The notes below the pieces were generated by a model. That model ran no database searches. It was not told the DNA's origin and was given only the letters and a program-made list of their open reading frames with translations. The translations under genes were made by a program, and so were the position numbers. DNA of 64,000 nucleotides, taken from assembly GCA_003116975.1 (NCBI GenBank), contig BGKB01000048.1, positions 217,001-281,000 on the forward strand. Direction: 5' to 3'. Shown here in pieces: positions 40,870-52,000 of this stretch. The stretch is from Aurantiochytrium sp. KH105 (Eukaryota; Sar; Bigyra; Thraustochytrida; Thraustochytriidae). Positions within the stretch are counted from its first letter, which is position 1. Each line of letters begins with the position of its first letter.

Positions 40870-43800
40870 ATGGCGTCCATGATGGGCAGCATCACCAACA
40901 AGAAGTCCTTGCGACTCCGCCTGGCGTCGACGCGGCTCACAGAGGCGACCGTGCGGCAGGTGGAGATGGCCACGCGCTTCAAGTCGAAGGAGATCCGCAA
41001 ACTCTTCCAGCAGTTCCAGCAAATCGCAGACAAGGATGGCACGCTCGGGCAGCACGGCTTCAGACAGAGCATGGGAATCCTAGGCATGGTGCAGGACAGC
41101 ATCCTGTGCCAGCGGCTCTTCTCCGTCTTTAACAAGTCGCAGACTGGATACATTACCTTTGAAGAGTTCGCCATCGGTCTTGGTGTGCTGGTCAAGGGGT
41201 CCGTCGACGAAAAGCTCGAGTTCGCCTTTGCCATGACTGACATTGACAGCTCGGGCGAGATCACGCTCGGCGAATTGGAGATCACCGTCGACTCCATTAT
41301 GCGCATTTACAGTGGAATTATGGGCAGTGTCAACATTGCAACGCTTGATAAGAGCAAAATCAGAAAAATGTTCAACCAGCTCGATCGCAACAACGACGGC
41401 ATGATCACACTCGACGAGTACAAGCGCGGAATGAAGCAGCATCCTGAATTCGTCGCCAGTCTACGGGGTTCGGACCTCTTTACCGTCGGCCAGAATAATA
41501 TCATCAAGGAAGGACAGAGTCGAGTGCGCCGGTACCGCCGTGTGTGCAAGAGCGTCATGCTTGATGTCAATGAGGCTATTCAGCTTCTCGATGCCATCTC
41601 TGTCGGAATGGCGAGCGCGGGAATTGAAGATACAAACGCTGCGCGCGCCGCGGCGTCACAAGTAACGGGCCTTGAAAATGTCCCGCTCACGGCTCCTCAA
41701 GCTCACCTTGCGCGCGATGACGCAAGCGTGAGCACCATTCTCTCCGACGAGGTTGTTACGGAGTGGGAATCAGGTGAAGATGATGATGACGACGACGATG
41801 ACGATGAGGCCTTGCACGAGACGGACTCATACGATGCTGCTGCGACGACTCGACTGAAGAGTAGCGAGGTCTCGGGCTTGAGCGGACCGAGTACAGGCTT
41901 CATCAGACCAATCAACGAAAAGGCCGTGCACCCCTTACCGATGTCGTCGATGTCGTCTGCGGAAAGCAGTGGCAGGAACGGAACCGCCATTCCAGAAGAT
42001 ATGCCGTTAGACGATCGCCTCATGAGCATCCTGCTGACGATCCAGGCGAAGATGCAGGCAGTCCTCGAAGACCCGAACTCGAAAAAGAAAAAAGCGGCTG
42101 CTGGCCTCGGTGCGTCCTCTAGCGTGCCAAACATTGCTGTTCCTCCCAATACGACCATTCATTCACGATATGGCATCGGACGTTCAGGGAGCGCCGCTGA
42201 GCTCCGCGTGCGCAAAAACGCCTCGAGCGAGACAAATGCATCCGAAGAGAACGGCGACAGCCACGTGCAGACGCGACAGGCGCGTTCCTCCACGGAGTCC
42301 TCGATTCCAAGCAAGACTCGCGACTTCGTGGTGGACCAGAAACTCATCAAAGAGACGCTACTCAACAGTCCCACTGCAAGTGCTGGTGCGCGTCACAACG
42401 ATTGGTCTCGCGCAGCCAACTTTACCAGGCACACGTCGTCTTCTACAGGTGGTTCCAAGAACGGCGGTTCTGAGGGCGACAAAGATTGCGCCTCCAAGGA
42501 CGTTGCAAAGGAGGCCTCGAGCGACCAAGGGGATCAAAGCACCAATTCCAATGAGCAAGGCGAGGGAGACGACGACGACGATGGCAACAACAGCCACGTC
42601 GATGACGCCGCTCTCGGAAGGTACCTCGCCTCTGCGCAAAAGGGCTCGACTGTGTTCTTTGGCCACAAGAACTGGGATCTGGTCATCAATGTGATGAAAG
42701 GAATTCAAATGGCCGTAGGCAGGTCCGCTGCAGAGGCATCGAGGCCTTTGAACCAGGTAGACTTTAGTGTCAAGGAAAAGTACACACTCGTCGCTGGTTC
42801 AAAGATTGGCAAGCACGCGTCGCCGAAAAATGTCGGCCTCAAGGACATTGACAATGACAGATCCGGTCGTTCATGCCGATTTGTAGATTATGCGCCCGTG
42901 GTGTACTGCAAATTGCGCGAGCACTTTGGCATTCGTAACGAGGACTACGTGCACTCGATTGGGCCCGGAAACATGCTAAGTAATCTGATGCTGGGCAGCC
43001 TCTCCTCGCTGGCAGAACTTGGGTCCGAAGGCAAGTCCGGATCCTTCTTTTACTTTACGTCTGACGGGCAGTTTATGGTCAAGACGGTCCACAAGGAAGA
43101 GCACAAGCTGCTGCGCAGCATCTTGCCTCAGTACTACTATCACATGACGCGCACTGGAAGTGCGGACTCTCTCTTGTGTCGCATTGTTGGCAGCCACGTG
43201 GTGCGCTTGAGCAAGAACAGCAAGATTGGCGCGAACAAGATCTACTTTGTCGTCATGACCAACATGCTGCACACAGATCTCAAGCTCGATTTGCGGTACG
43301 ACCTCAAGGGCTCGTGGGTCGGTCGCAAGGAAGGCGAGGCCGCCCGAAAGCAGGCCAAGTCAACTTTGAAGGATGTCGACTTTCGCGAGATGGGCCAGAA
43401 GATTCGCATCGGTCCCGAGCGAAAGGCGCGACTCATGGAGGCGCTACGCCGAGACGCAGCATTTCTCGAAGACAAGCATCTCATCGACTACAGTCTCCTT
43501 CTCGGTATTCACAAACAACCAGCCTCTGACGCCACCTCGCAACAGCAGCAGCAACAGCAGCAGCAGGAGCAGACTGGGGCAGGCTCGCTTCACAGCATAC
43601 CTTCGTCCACTTCGCGCGCCTCTGCTTCCAATATGTTTGGTCGTCGCTTCTCGGTGAGTGACGATGACGACGAGGATGGTTTTGCGGCAGAAGATGACGG
43701 TGAGGGGGTGAGTGCCCACATTCCGTTTTTCCAAGAGGATGAGGGCGGTATGAAGTCTGAGGACGGCTCGGAGACGTACGTCATGGGTATTATTGATTTC

Positions 43801-43938
43801 TTCACCCTTTACACTTCGCGCAAGGTTGTTGAGCGTTTTGGCAAAGCCTTCGTCTACTCTCGCGAGGGCATCTCTGTCGCCCCGCCGCACAAGTATGCCA
43901 AGCGCTTCATCAACTATATGGACAAGTCCATCGAATGA
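40870..43938 (+). CDS. EF-hand phosphatidylinositol phosphate kinase
   Basis: A 1022-residue lipid kinase. N-terminal EF-hands resemble neuronal calcium sensor/calcineurin-B types: canonical loops are DIDSSGEITLGE (about 124-135) and DRNNDGMITLDE (about 172-183), with a degenerate pair before them. A long disordered middle with acidic, Ser-rich and Asn-rich stretches precedes the PIPK domain (about 640-1020). The PIPK motifs are YDLKGSWVGRK, DKHLIDYSLLLGIH, VMGIIDFFTLYTSRK and an activation-loop-like ending near EGISVAPPHKYAKRF. The domain is interrupted by a poly-Gln, Ser and acidic insert. It should make PI(4,5)P2 or a related lipid at membranes under calcium control. Whether it is a PI4P 5-kinase or PI5P 4-kinase cannot be settled here. 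Confidence 0.9.
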   Translation: MASMMGSITNKKSLRLRLASTRLTEATVRQVEMATRFKSKEIRKLFQQFQQIADKDGTLGQHGFRQSMGILGMVQDSILCQRLFSVFNKSQTGYITFEEFAIGLGVLVKGSVDEKLEFAFAMTDIDSSGEITLGELEITVDSIMRIYSGIMGSVNIATLDKSKIRKMFNQLDRNNDGMITLDEYKRGMKQHPEFVASLRGSDLFTVGQNNIIKEGQSRVRRYRRVCKSVMLDVNEAIQLLDAISVGMASAGIEDTNAARAAASQVTGLENVPLTAPQAHLARDDASVSTILSDEVVTEWESGEDDDDDDDDDEALHETDSYDAAATTRLKSSEVSGLSGPSTGFIRPINEKAVHPLPMSSMSSAESSGRNGTAIPEDMPLDDRLMSILLTIQAKMQAVLEDPNSKKKKAAAGLGASSSVPNIAVPPNTTIHSRYGIGRSGSAAELRVRKNASSETNASEENGDSHVQTRQARSSTESSIPSKTRDFVVDQKLIKETLLNSPTASAGARHNDWSRAANFTRHTSSSTGGSKNGGSEGDKDCASKDVAKEASSDQGDQSTNSNEQGEGDDDDDGNNSHVDDAALGRYLASAQKGSTVFFGHKNWDLVINVMKGIQMAVGRSAAEASRPLNQVDFSVKEKYTLVAGSKIGKHASPKNVGLKDIDNDRSGRSCRFVDYAPVVYCKLREHFGIRNEDYVHSIGPGNMLSNLMLGSLSSLAELGSEGKSGSFFYFTSDGQFMVKTVHKEEHKLLRSILPQYYYHMTRTGSADSLLCRIVGSHVVRLSKNSKIGANKIYFVVMTNMLHTDLKLDLRYDLKGSWVGRKEGEAARKQAKSTLKDVDFREMGQKIRIGPERKARLMEALRRDAAFLEDKHLIDYSLLLGIHKQPASDATSQQQQQQQQQEQTGAGSLHSIPSSTSRASASNMFGRRFSVSDDDDEDGFAAEDDGEGVSAHIPFFQEDEGGMKSEDGSETYVMGIIDFFTLYTSRKVVERFGKAFVYSREGISVAPPHKYAKRFINYMDKSIE

Positions 43939-44896
43939 TCATCCCACTCACGCGTCGTGTTGGCATCGCGTCAGCTGATCGAATTTCTCACAACGCTTTG
44001 CCTTCAGGCGTCTTGCGGGAGTCATGTTGTGCATACAGCATGAAGAGCTCCTTTCTCCCTTGTAACACTCTCTCCTCTCTCTCCTCTCTCTCTCTCTCTT
44101 TCTATAGTATGGATCTGACAGCGTGTTAAAGCCGTTTCTCCGCAGCGGAGAAGGCTTTCGCTCATTGGCTGTGTAACAATGACGATTGAAATGCAGACCT
44201 TACTCCAACGATGTTCAATGATCAGCTGCCATGGCTGGCCCTACCCTTTTTGCTTTTTTTGTTCCCCTTCGTTGTTGACTTCCTCCCAATTGTTTCTCCC
44301 TGGTTTTCTTACATCAATGAACGAACGTACATGGATGTTACTTTGCTCAACGAGGCTCTGACGCTGCAGTGAGTAGTTTGTTTGACTGACCATAGATATT
44401 GGCCAAGGATCACACACATGCGGTCCTTATCAAACGCGAGATTTTGAAGCGCCGCGCAGGCATTGATCTGAACACATTCGATCGAGAGATACTCACGCAT
44501 GGCCTTGACGATCCCTTTGCCAACCTCGAGATCTTCACCAAGGACCACCTTCTTGCGGTCGTTGTTTTCTGCAAGATTCCCCAAAGCAGAGCAAGACAAA
44601 TTCTGGACATCTTTGCTCCCGGGATGGTTGCGCAAGGCGGCGACGATGTCCTTGCATGATTCAAATATGAATTTCAACTTTTTGTGAGAAACGAAAAGGA
44701 TGCATCGTCGATCCATTCCACTCACCTTCTCTCCACATCGACGACTTGGAAAGGGGCAAATGTAGCCGATTCTCGACGGTTATCGCCGCCGACGAGCAAC
44801 CGTTTTCGTCTGGCGCATGAGCACGAGTGAGAGAAAAAAAAAGGGGGAGGAGGAAGGGGAAAAGGGAAAAAAAAGAAAACAAGAAATGTGTTTTGA
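43939..44896. other. 3' region of the PIP kinase with a CT microsatellite
   Basis: Includes a CT-rich run (44066-44103) and a decayed armadillo-like fragment (listed separately). No intact gene. Confidence 0.55.
44400..44660 (-). pseudogene. Armadillo-like repeat relic 1
   Basis: About two repeat units are readable: CKDIVAALRNHPGSKDVQN, ALGNLAENNDRKKVVLGEDL, GKGIVKAMREYLSIECVQ and AALQNLAFDKDRMCVILGQ. These match the repeat consensus of the giant gene at 49-55.7 kb, on the same strand. The flanks lose homology on both sides (VSHKKLKF before, WSVKQTTH after). It looks like a truncated copy rather than a gene. Confidence 0.7.
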
Positions 44897-45931
44897 TCAG
44901 AATTGCGCGTTCTGCGTCATGATGATGCCTACAATGAGACCAAAGATACCGAGCGCACTACCAAAAATCTCCACAATGAGGATCTTGACGAAGAGCGAAG
45001 GATCCTGGGCGTCTGCCAAGGCACAGCCACTGCCCGAGATACCGACAGTGATGCCACTGGCAAGATTCGTGGCGCCGACAGCAAAGCCAGCCCAGAAGAT
45101 GGAGTAACCCGAGTAAAAGAGGGTTGCGCAGATTGCAGAGGGCGCCTTGTCGTTATCGCCCACCGCGATATCGGAGAGCTTACCCTGAAGAATGATGGCA
45201 ATAATGACACCGAAAATGGCAGTGGCCTCGCAAAAGATGACACTCACCAAGTTCTTGGACTTGATGCGAGGCGCCTTGACGGCAGCACCCACCAGTGTGG
45301 AGCCAGTGATCCAGATACCCCTGTGCACGCACACATGCACGCACGCAAAATGAGCCGCGAGATAGTTAGTCGAGATCATTCGTCTGTGCGAGGATTTCCG
45401 ACACGAAGCGACGCGATGAAAAGCAGGACTAGCATTAAAAGATAAAACGTACCAGGCCGCACCGAGCACGGAAAGGCTCAAAGCCATGACGATGCCCAGG
45501 GATGCCCACGTGTAGGGTGAGATGTTGAGCAGGATATCGGGCCAGTCTGCGATCGCGCGAGCAAGCAGGCAAGCACAGTTGTGTGTGTTTTGTTTGTTTT
45601 TCGTCAGTTGTTCAGTGATCTTTGCGTATTGTTTTTCGTAATACTCGTCAAGACGAGACCGAGCAGGCCTCGTGTCGTTCGACATGAGAAAGCCGAGAGA
45701 GAGGAGGGAGAGAGAAGCGAAGCGCGCGCGAGAGAGCTGCACAGATACAAGTTTTCCCTCGTGCCGTATCCACCCCTCTCACGCCATCTCCCCCTCGACC
45801 TCGTGGCAGACCTTGGCCGCCAACGTACCGCCGGCATCCCATCCCTGGGGCGTGTTGGACGTTCCGTAGCACGTGTAGTTCACGAAGCCGCCGCCGCCGG
45901 CGGGCGCGAAGAAGGGCGTCAGCGTCGCCAT
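44897..45931 (-). CDS. VMA16: V-type ATPase proteolipid subunit c'' (21 kDa), three exons
   Basis: Exons at 45829-45931, 45453-45546 and 44897-45320, joined through introns of 282 and 132 nt. Both donors are GTACGT and the acceptors are GATCGCAG and GTGCACAG; the phases fit, giving 206 residues, normal for c''. The start is MATLTPFFAPAGGGG. Downstream the protein reads SPYTWASLGIVMALSLSVLG, AAWGIWITGSTLVGAA, IKSKNLVSVIFCEATAIFG and ILIVEIFGSALGIFGLIVG, ending MTQNAQF. Four or five membrane helices are present and the proton-carrying Glu is in VIFCEAT, with a second Glu in LIVEIF. This subunit is part of the Vo rotor that acidifies vacuoles and endosomes. Confidence 0.92.
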
Positions 45932-46936
45932 GGTGCTCTCCCCGCCGTCCTCCGGTCGCCTTCCTCCTCCTCCTCCTCCTTCGCGCGCGCGCGCGTACGG
46001 GCGGGCGGGCGGGCGCGGGCGGGGCGGGGCGGGGCGGCGTGCGCGGTCGGGCGTGCGTGCGTGCGTGCGAGCGTGCGCGCGTGCGTGCGTGCGTGCGGCT
46101 GCGGCGCGGTCGCTCGCTTGCGCTCTGCTGCAGCGCCCCTTCACTACACAGGGCGAGGCAGCAGCGCCGCCGCCTTAAAGTTCGGGTGCCCCCCGGGCCC
46201 CCGAAAAGCCCCGCGCCTGCGCCGCCTCGGGGAGCGCCGCCTCGAGCAGGGCGCCGCGGGCTGGAGGGCGGGCGGCGGCGCGCGCGGGGAGGCGCGCGGG
46301 GCGCGCGCGGAGGCGCGCGGGGAGGCGCGCGGCGGCGCAGAGGCGCGCGGGGCGAGGGCGGCGGGCAAGTTCCGGGCAAAGTACCGAGATACCTCTTGCA
46401 CTTGCTCGGCGGCGAGCCACCTTAAAAAATGCAAATGAAGGAAGAATGTAGTAATCATTTTTTAGGCCTAAAAAAATGTTTTTACAATAAAAAAAAATGT
46501 TCGTGGCTCGTGCTTGATGATAGCGGCGATGGTGTAGAGAAAGTAGGTGGCGTCGTAGGAGTAGTTGAGTTCTTGGGAAGGAGCTGAGCGTGTAGCTGGC
46601 CTTGAACTTCGACTTGAGACTCTTTTCGATGAGCCAGATTGATTGTTTTTCCGTCTCTACTACCTTGTGTATGCATACATTACGCTTTCGGCGAGATGGT
46701 AAACGCGAACTCGCTCGTTCAATTGCTAATTTACTCCATTTGATCGACGCAGGACCTCACCATCGCCCCTCCCTGACAAGGAGTCCTCAAACTCCCCTTC
46801 TTGTTCGCCTCAACCAAAGATGGTTCTCAAAGCCACGTGTCCGACCTCCTCTCCTCATCGCTCAAGCACAGATTTCTTGGTCAAACACAAAGTCGAATTC
46901 CGCCATCGCGAGGAACTATTCTGATCCTTGGAGACC
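45932..46936. promoter_or_regulatory. Divergent, very GC-rich intergenic region
   Basis: One kilobase between the V-ATPase and thioesterase genes. It holds a G-rich tract with many GGGC/GGGGC runs (45999-46036), a GTGC repeat (about 46042-46098) and dense GCGCGCGGGG-type sequence to about 46360, then becomes AT-rich. It probably carries the promoters of both genes. Confidence 0.5.
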
Positions 46937-47458
46937 ATGGCGACCTCTGCGACGCGGGCGCAGGAGATCCTGAACGCCAGCTTCGGCAAAGGCAGGAATC
47001 CGGCCGTGCAGCTGCTGCAAGGCACCATCGTCGAGGTTGTGGAGCCCAAGACTGCGCCTGCTGACGGGAGCGACGGAAGGGCAATTTGCATGCGGTTCAG
47101 GACGGACCGGACCTTTGACGAGACAAGCGGTCGCGCCGAGACGCAGCCTGGCGTGGCAGCGGCCATGCTCGACGCAGTGTGCGCCAACGCCGTCGTGCTT
47201 CATTCAAGTCTGAAGAAAACAGTCGCCACACTCGAGCAACAGTGCTCGTTTTTGGAGCCCATTCCGCCAGAACGGGACCTCTTTGCCACCGCTACGCTCT
47301 TACGCATGGGCAGACGCGTGGCTTTTCTCAAGGCAGAACTACGTCTCGACGATGCGCATGAGGGGCCTCTACTTGCCAGGTCAACGCAGACGAATAGTCT
47401 TTTGGACTTGCCCGAGCCACGCTCCAAGGCCAAGTCTTCAGCACCTGCCAAGCTCTGA
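46937..47458 (+). CDS. Hotdog-fold thioesterase-superfamily protein (ACOT13/PaaI-like)
   Basis: A 173-residue protein with hotdog-fold features: a helix containing GVAAAMLDAVCANAVVL (Asp as in PaaI/ACOT13), strand VATLEQQCSFLEPIPPERD and strand LRMGRRVAFLKAELR. These proteins hydrolyse acyl-CoA thioesters; ACOT13-type members act on long-chain acyl-CoA. The start at 46937 (MATSATRAQEIL) is the first ATG of the frame. The C-terminus is Ser/Lys-rich, and there is no obvious organelle signal. Substrate unassigned. Confidence 0.7.
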   Translation: MATSATRAQEILNASFGKGRNPAVQLLQGTIVEVVEPKTAPADGSDGRAICMRFRTDRTFDETSGRAETQPGVAAAMLDAVCANAVVLHSSLKKTVATLEQQCSFLEPIPPERDLFATATLLRMGRRVAFLKAELRLDDAHEGPLLARSTQTNSLLDLPEPRSKAKSSAPAKL

Positions 47459-49084
47459 GGTGTCAATCACTCTTGCCTGAATCACAGTTTCATCCAACTA
47501 AACATAGTCGCACGCTTTCCCATCAAGCCAATCACACAGACGCGAAAGAAGCATATTCGTACATTTAGTATCCCCACTCAAAAGAAGAACGTCATCACAG
47601 TTGAGTTGCCAGGATGTTTTTATTTACGATCAAATTCGTAGCCTTTCCGTATGAAGGGAGAAGAATCCGAGCAGGCGATCATTTTCGGAAATGAGAGCAT
47701 CAGAATTGACGTCGGGAAAGAATTGACGCTTATTAATTGGATCAAGAAGAAAAAGAATTCGGTCCATTGGGGCCAAGACGATGAGACGTTTCATCAGGTC
47801 TCCTACGAGGGAGTACGAGCAGATGACGTTGAAGATGCGGCTGACTGCTACGGACCGCGTGAGAACCATTTCTCTTGTCTTCTCCCACCTACTGGGATGC
47901 TACAGGTACTCTTTCGCTAAGAATGACGTCTGACTCTCGCAAAAATACACCTTGGCTCGCAGGTCTTTCAGCCCCGCAGAATTCGCTATGCTGTGAGCAG
48001 TTTTCGCACCCGTGCTTGGCGTAATGAGTGTCTCATTGAAGTTTTAAATCGTGGACGTATAGCTCCAAGATGAGTTCATCTGAGTTCTCGTTGGTATCAT
48101 ATAAAACTTCGTATCTATCTCGTGCCTTCACGGACTGTCAAGAATCTCGGCTCGGCTGGTATGACGAGAATAAACTGAGGCGAGGTATTGGTCTTGTGAA
48201 GTTCAGTTTGTTACGACTCTACAATGAGAGTTAATCTTGCAAGCTGTGCGTACGTCATCGATTGGGGTCACGGCAGGCACACTCTTCAACATGCACAGCG
48301 CCCTGCTCTATGCATTTCGCATTTACGAGTGGAACGAGCGCGAGTCCATACAGTGTTTTACATGCGCATGTTTGCAGGGTGCGCTTGCAATGCGGCAACG
48401 ATCTCCTTGCCAACCTTGAGCTCTTGACTGAGAATAACCTTGTTCTGGTCGTTGTAAACTGCTACACTCCGTAAAGCTCTGCATGATGTCCTTGCCGACC
48501 TCGAAGTTCTGTCCGAGAATCACCTTGTTGCGATCATTGACTGTGAGACGTTCAAGTGTCCAGCATGCAGCCACCGGGACGCTTTCGATTTCCGGATGCT
48601 TGCGCATGGCCACGACAATCTCCTTGCCGACCTCGAGCTCTTGCTCGAGAATCACCCGGTCGCGTTTGTTGAATGTGAGTTTCCGAAGAGCGGATCAGGC
48701 GTGCTTTTGGACAGCTTCGCTCTCGATATGGTTGCGCATGGCGGCGGTGATCTATAGCTTCAAATGGATTGCTAGTATGCCAAAGTACGCTAGGAATGTC
48801 CGGGTAGTTTCGCTTCTGCTGAGACGAATTTGTCTGGAGGTGAAGATCGAGGTTTCTCCCCCCCTTACATGTCGTCTCGATGATGTAGTGAAGAGCTTGA
48901 TGATCACAAATCTTTGGCCGTGCTATTTCGTGCTCTGAGCGATGTTAGACTTACCTTAATGTCGCACGAACTAGTGGCTGCTGAGATTGGATGGCTTTTG
49001 GCACGACATGTCTACAATAGACTTCCCAAGGGTGCCAAGTTGACTTCACTACTTCTGTGGCGCTGCTGTCTGCTCACGTCAGTA
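47459..49084. other. Intergenic region with decayed repeat sequence
   Basis: Holds armadillo-like relic 2 (listed separately). Short ORFs at 47630-47920 on both strands have no recognised features. Confidence 0.5.
48370..48755 (-). pseudogene. Armadillo-like repeat relic 2
   Basis: Repeat-like peptides ITAAMRNHIESEAVQKHA, then a stop, then VILEQELEVGKEIVVAMRKH, ACWTLERLTVNDRNKVILGQ, and in a different frame NKVILSQELKVGKEIVAAL. In-frame stops and frameshifts show decay. It lies directly downstream of the giant repeat gene, same strand. Confidence 0.75.
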
Positions 49085-52000
49085 TCATCCCCAAAAGATG
49101 TCCTTGCTGGCTTTGAGCTCGTGCCCGAGGATCTCCTTATTGCGATCGTTGGCTGCGAGATTCCAAAGAGCTCCGCATGCGAAGTCCTGTATGATTGCGC
49201 TCTCGGGATGGTTGCGCATGGCGGCAATGATCACCTTGCCGATCTCAAGCTCTTGGCCGAGAATTACCTGGTTGCGGTTATTGTGGGCTGCGAGATTGGC
49301 AAGAGCTCCGCATGCACACATTTGGACTAAGTCGCTCTCGGGATGCTTGCGCATGGCCGCGACGATATCCTTGCCGACCTCGAGCTCTTGCCCGAGAATT
49401 TTCTGGATGCAGGGATTCCGGTCTGCGAGAACGCAAAGAGCTTCGCATGCTTTCTCCTGAACAATTGCGCTCCAGGGATGCTCGCGCATGGCCGCGACGA
49501 TCTCCTTGCCGACCTCGAGCTCTTGCCCGAGGATTACCTGGTTGCGATCATTGTTGGCTGCGAGACTGGAAAGAGCTTCGCATGCTTTCTCTTGAACGAT
49601 TGCGCTCTCGGGATGCTTGCGCATGGCCGCGACGATAGCCTTGCCGACCTCGGACCCTCGCCGGAGAATCCACTCTTCGCGATCATTGGCTGCGAGACGT
49701 GCAAGTGTCCAGCATGCAGCCACCTGGACACATTCGCTTCCCGGATGCTTGCGCATGGCCGCGACGATCTTCTCGTGGACCTCGAGCTCTTGGATGAGAA
49801 TTTCCTGGTTGTCTTCGTCAGCTTCGAGACTGAGATGAGTTACGCATACAGATCTCCGCAGATCTCGGCTTTCTGGGTGTTTGTGCATGGCCGCGACGAT
49901 GTCCTTGCCAGCCTCGACCTTCTCAAGGAGAATCTCCCCGTTGCGATTGTTGCGTGCGAGATGCCAAAGAGCATAGCAGGCATATCTTTGAACACCTTCG
50001 CTCCCGGGATAGTTGCGCATAGCTTCGAGGATCTCGTTGCCGACCTTGAGCTCTTGCCCGAGGATGACTCTGTTGCGAGCACTACTGGCTGCGAGCTTCG
50101 TAAAAATTCCGCATGCATTTTCCTGAACGGTTTCCCTCTCGGGATGCTTGCGCATGGCCGCGACGATATCCTTGCCGACCTCGAGCTCTTGACCGAGGAT
50201 CACCTGGTTGCGATCATTGTTGGCTGCGAGACTGGAAAGAGCTTCGCATGCTTTCTCTTGAACGATTGCGCTCTCGGGATGCTTGCGCATGGCCGCGACG
50301 ATCTCCTTGCCGACCTCGAGCTCTTGCTCGAGAATTTTCTGGATGCAGGGATTCCGGTCTGCGAGAACGCAAAGAGCTCCGCATGCTTTCTCCTGAACGG
50401 TTGCGCTCTCGGGATGCTTGCCCATGGCCGCGACGATATCCTTGCCGACCTCGAGCTCTTGCCCGAGGATCACCTGGTTGCGATCATTGTTGGCTGCGAG
50501 ACTATTAAGAGCACCGCATGCATTCTCCTGGATTGTTGCACTCTCGGGATGCTTGCGCATGGCCGCGACGATCTCCTTGCCGACCTCGAGCTCTTGCCCG
50601 AGGATCACCTGGTTGCGATCATTGTTGGCTGCGAGACTGCAAAGAGCTTTGCATGCTTTCTCTTGAACGATTGCGCTCTCGGGATGCTTGCGCATGGCCG
50701 CGACGATCGCCTTGCCGACCTCGTACTCTCGCCGGAGAATCCACTCTTTGCGATCATTGGCTGCGAGACGTGCAAGTGTCCAGCATGCAGCCACCTGGAC
50801 ACATTCGCTTCCCGGATGCTTGCGCATGGCCGCGACGATCTCCTCGTCGACCTTGAACTCTTTGATGAGAATTTCCTGGTTGTTTTGGTCAGCTGCGAGA
50901 CTGAGATGGGTTACGCATACAGATCTCTGCAGATCTCGGCTTTCTGGGTGTTTGTGCATGGCCGCGACGATGTCCTTGCCAGCCTCGATCTTATCAAGGA
51001 GAATCTCCCCGTTGCGATTGTTGCGTGCGAGATGCCAAAGAGCATAACAGGCATATTTTTGAAGCCTTTTGTTCCGGACATTCAAAGCTTCGCATGCATC
51101 CTCCTCAACGAATACGCTCTCGGGATGGTTGCGCATGGCCGCGACGATTTCCTTGCCGACCTCGAGCTCTTGCCCGAGGATTACCTGGTAGCGATCATTG
51201 TTGGCTGCGAGACTATGAAAAGTACCGCATGCATTCTCCTGGATTGTTGCGCTCTCGGGATGGTTGCGCATGGCCGCGACGATCTCCTTGCCGACCTCGA
51301 GCTCTTGCCCAAAGATCACCTGGTTGCGATCATTGTTGGCTGCAAGATTCCGAAGAACACAGCAGGCATATCTTTGAACCGCTTCACTGTCAGGATGCCT
51401 GCGCATGGCCGCGACGATCGCCTTGCCGACCTCGGACTCTCGCCAGAGAATCCACTCTTCGTGATCATTGGCTGCGAGACGTGCAAATGTCCAGCATGCA
51501 GCCATCTGGACACATTCGCTTCCTGGATGCTTGCGCATGGCCGCGACGATCTTCTCGTGGACCTCGAGCTCGTAGATGAGAATTTCCTGGTTGTTTTCGT
51601 CAGCTGCGAGACTGAGATGAGTTACGCATACAGATCTCTGCAGATCTTGGCTTTCTGGGTGTTTGTGCATGGCTGCGACGATGTCCTTGCCAGCCTCGAT
51701 CATCTCAAGGAGAATCTCCCCGTTGCGATTGTTGCGTGCGAGATGCCAAAGAGCATAGCAGGCGTATCTTTGAAGCCACTCGCTGCAGGGATAGTTGCGC
51801 ATAGCTTCGACGATCTCGTTGCCGACCTTGAGCTCTTGTCCGAGGATGACTCTGTTGCGAGCACTACTGGCAGCGAGCTTCGTAAAAATTCCGCATGCAT
51901 TTTTCTGAACGGTTTCGCTCTCGGGATGCTTGCGCATGGCCGCGATGATATTCTTGCCGACCTCAAGCTCTTGCCCAAGGATAACCCGGTTGCGATTGTC

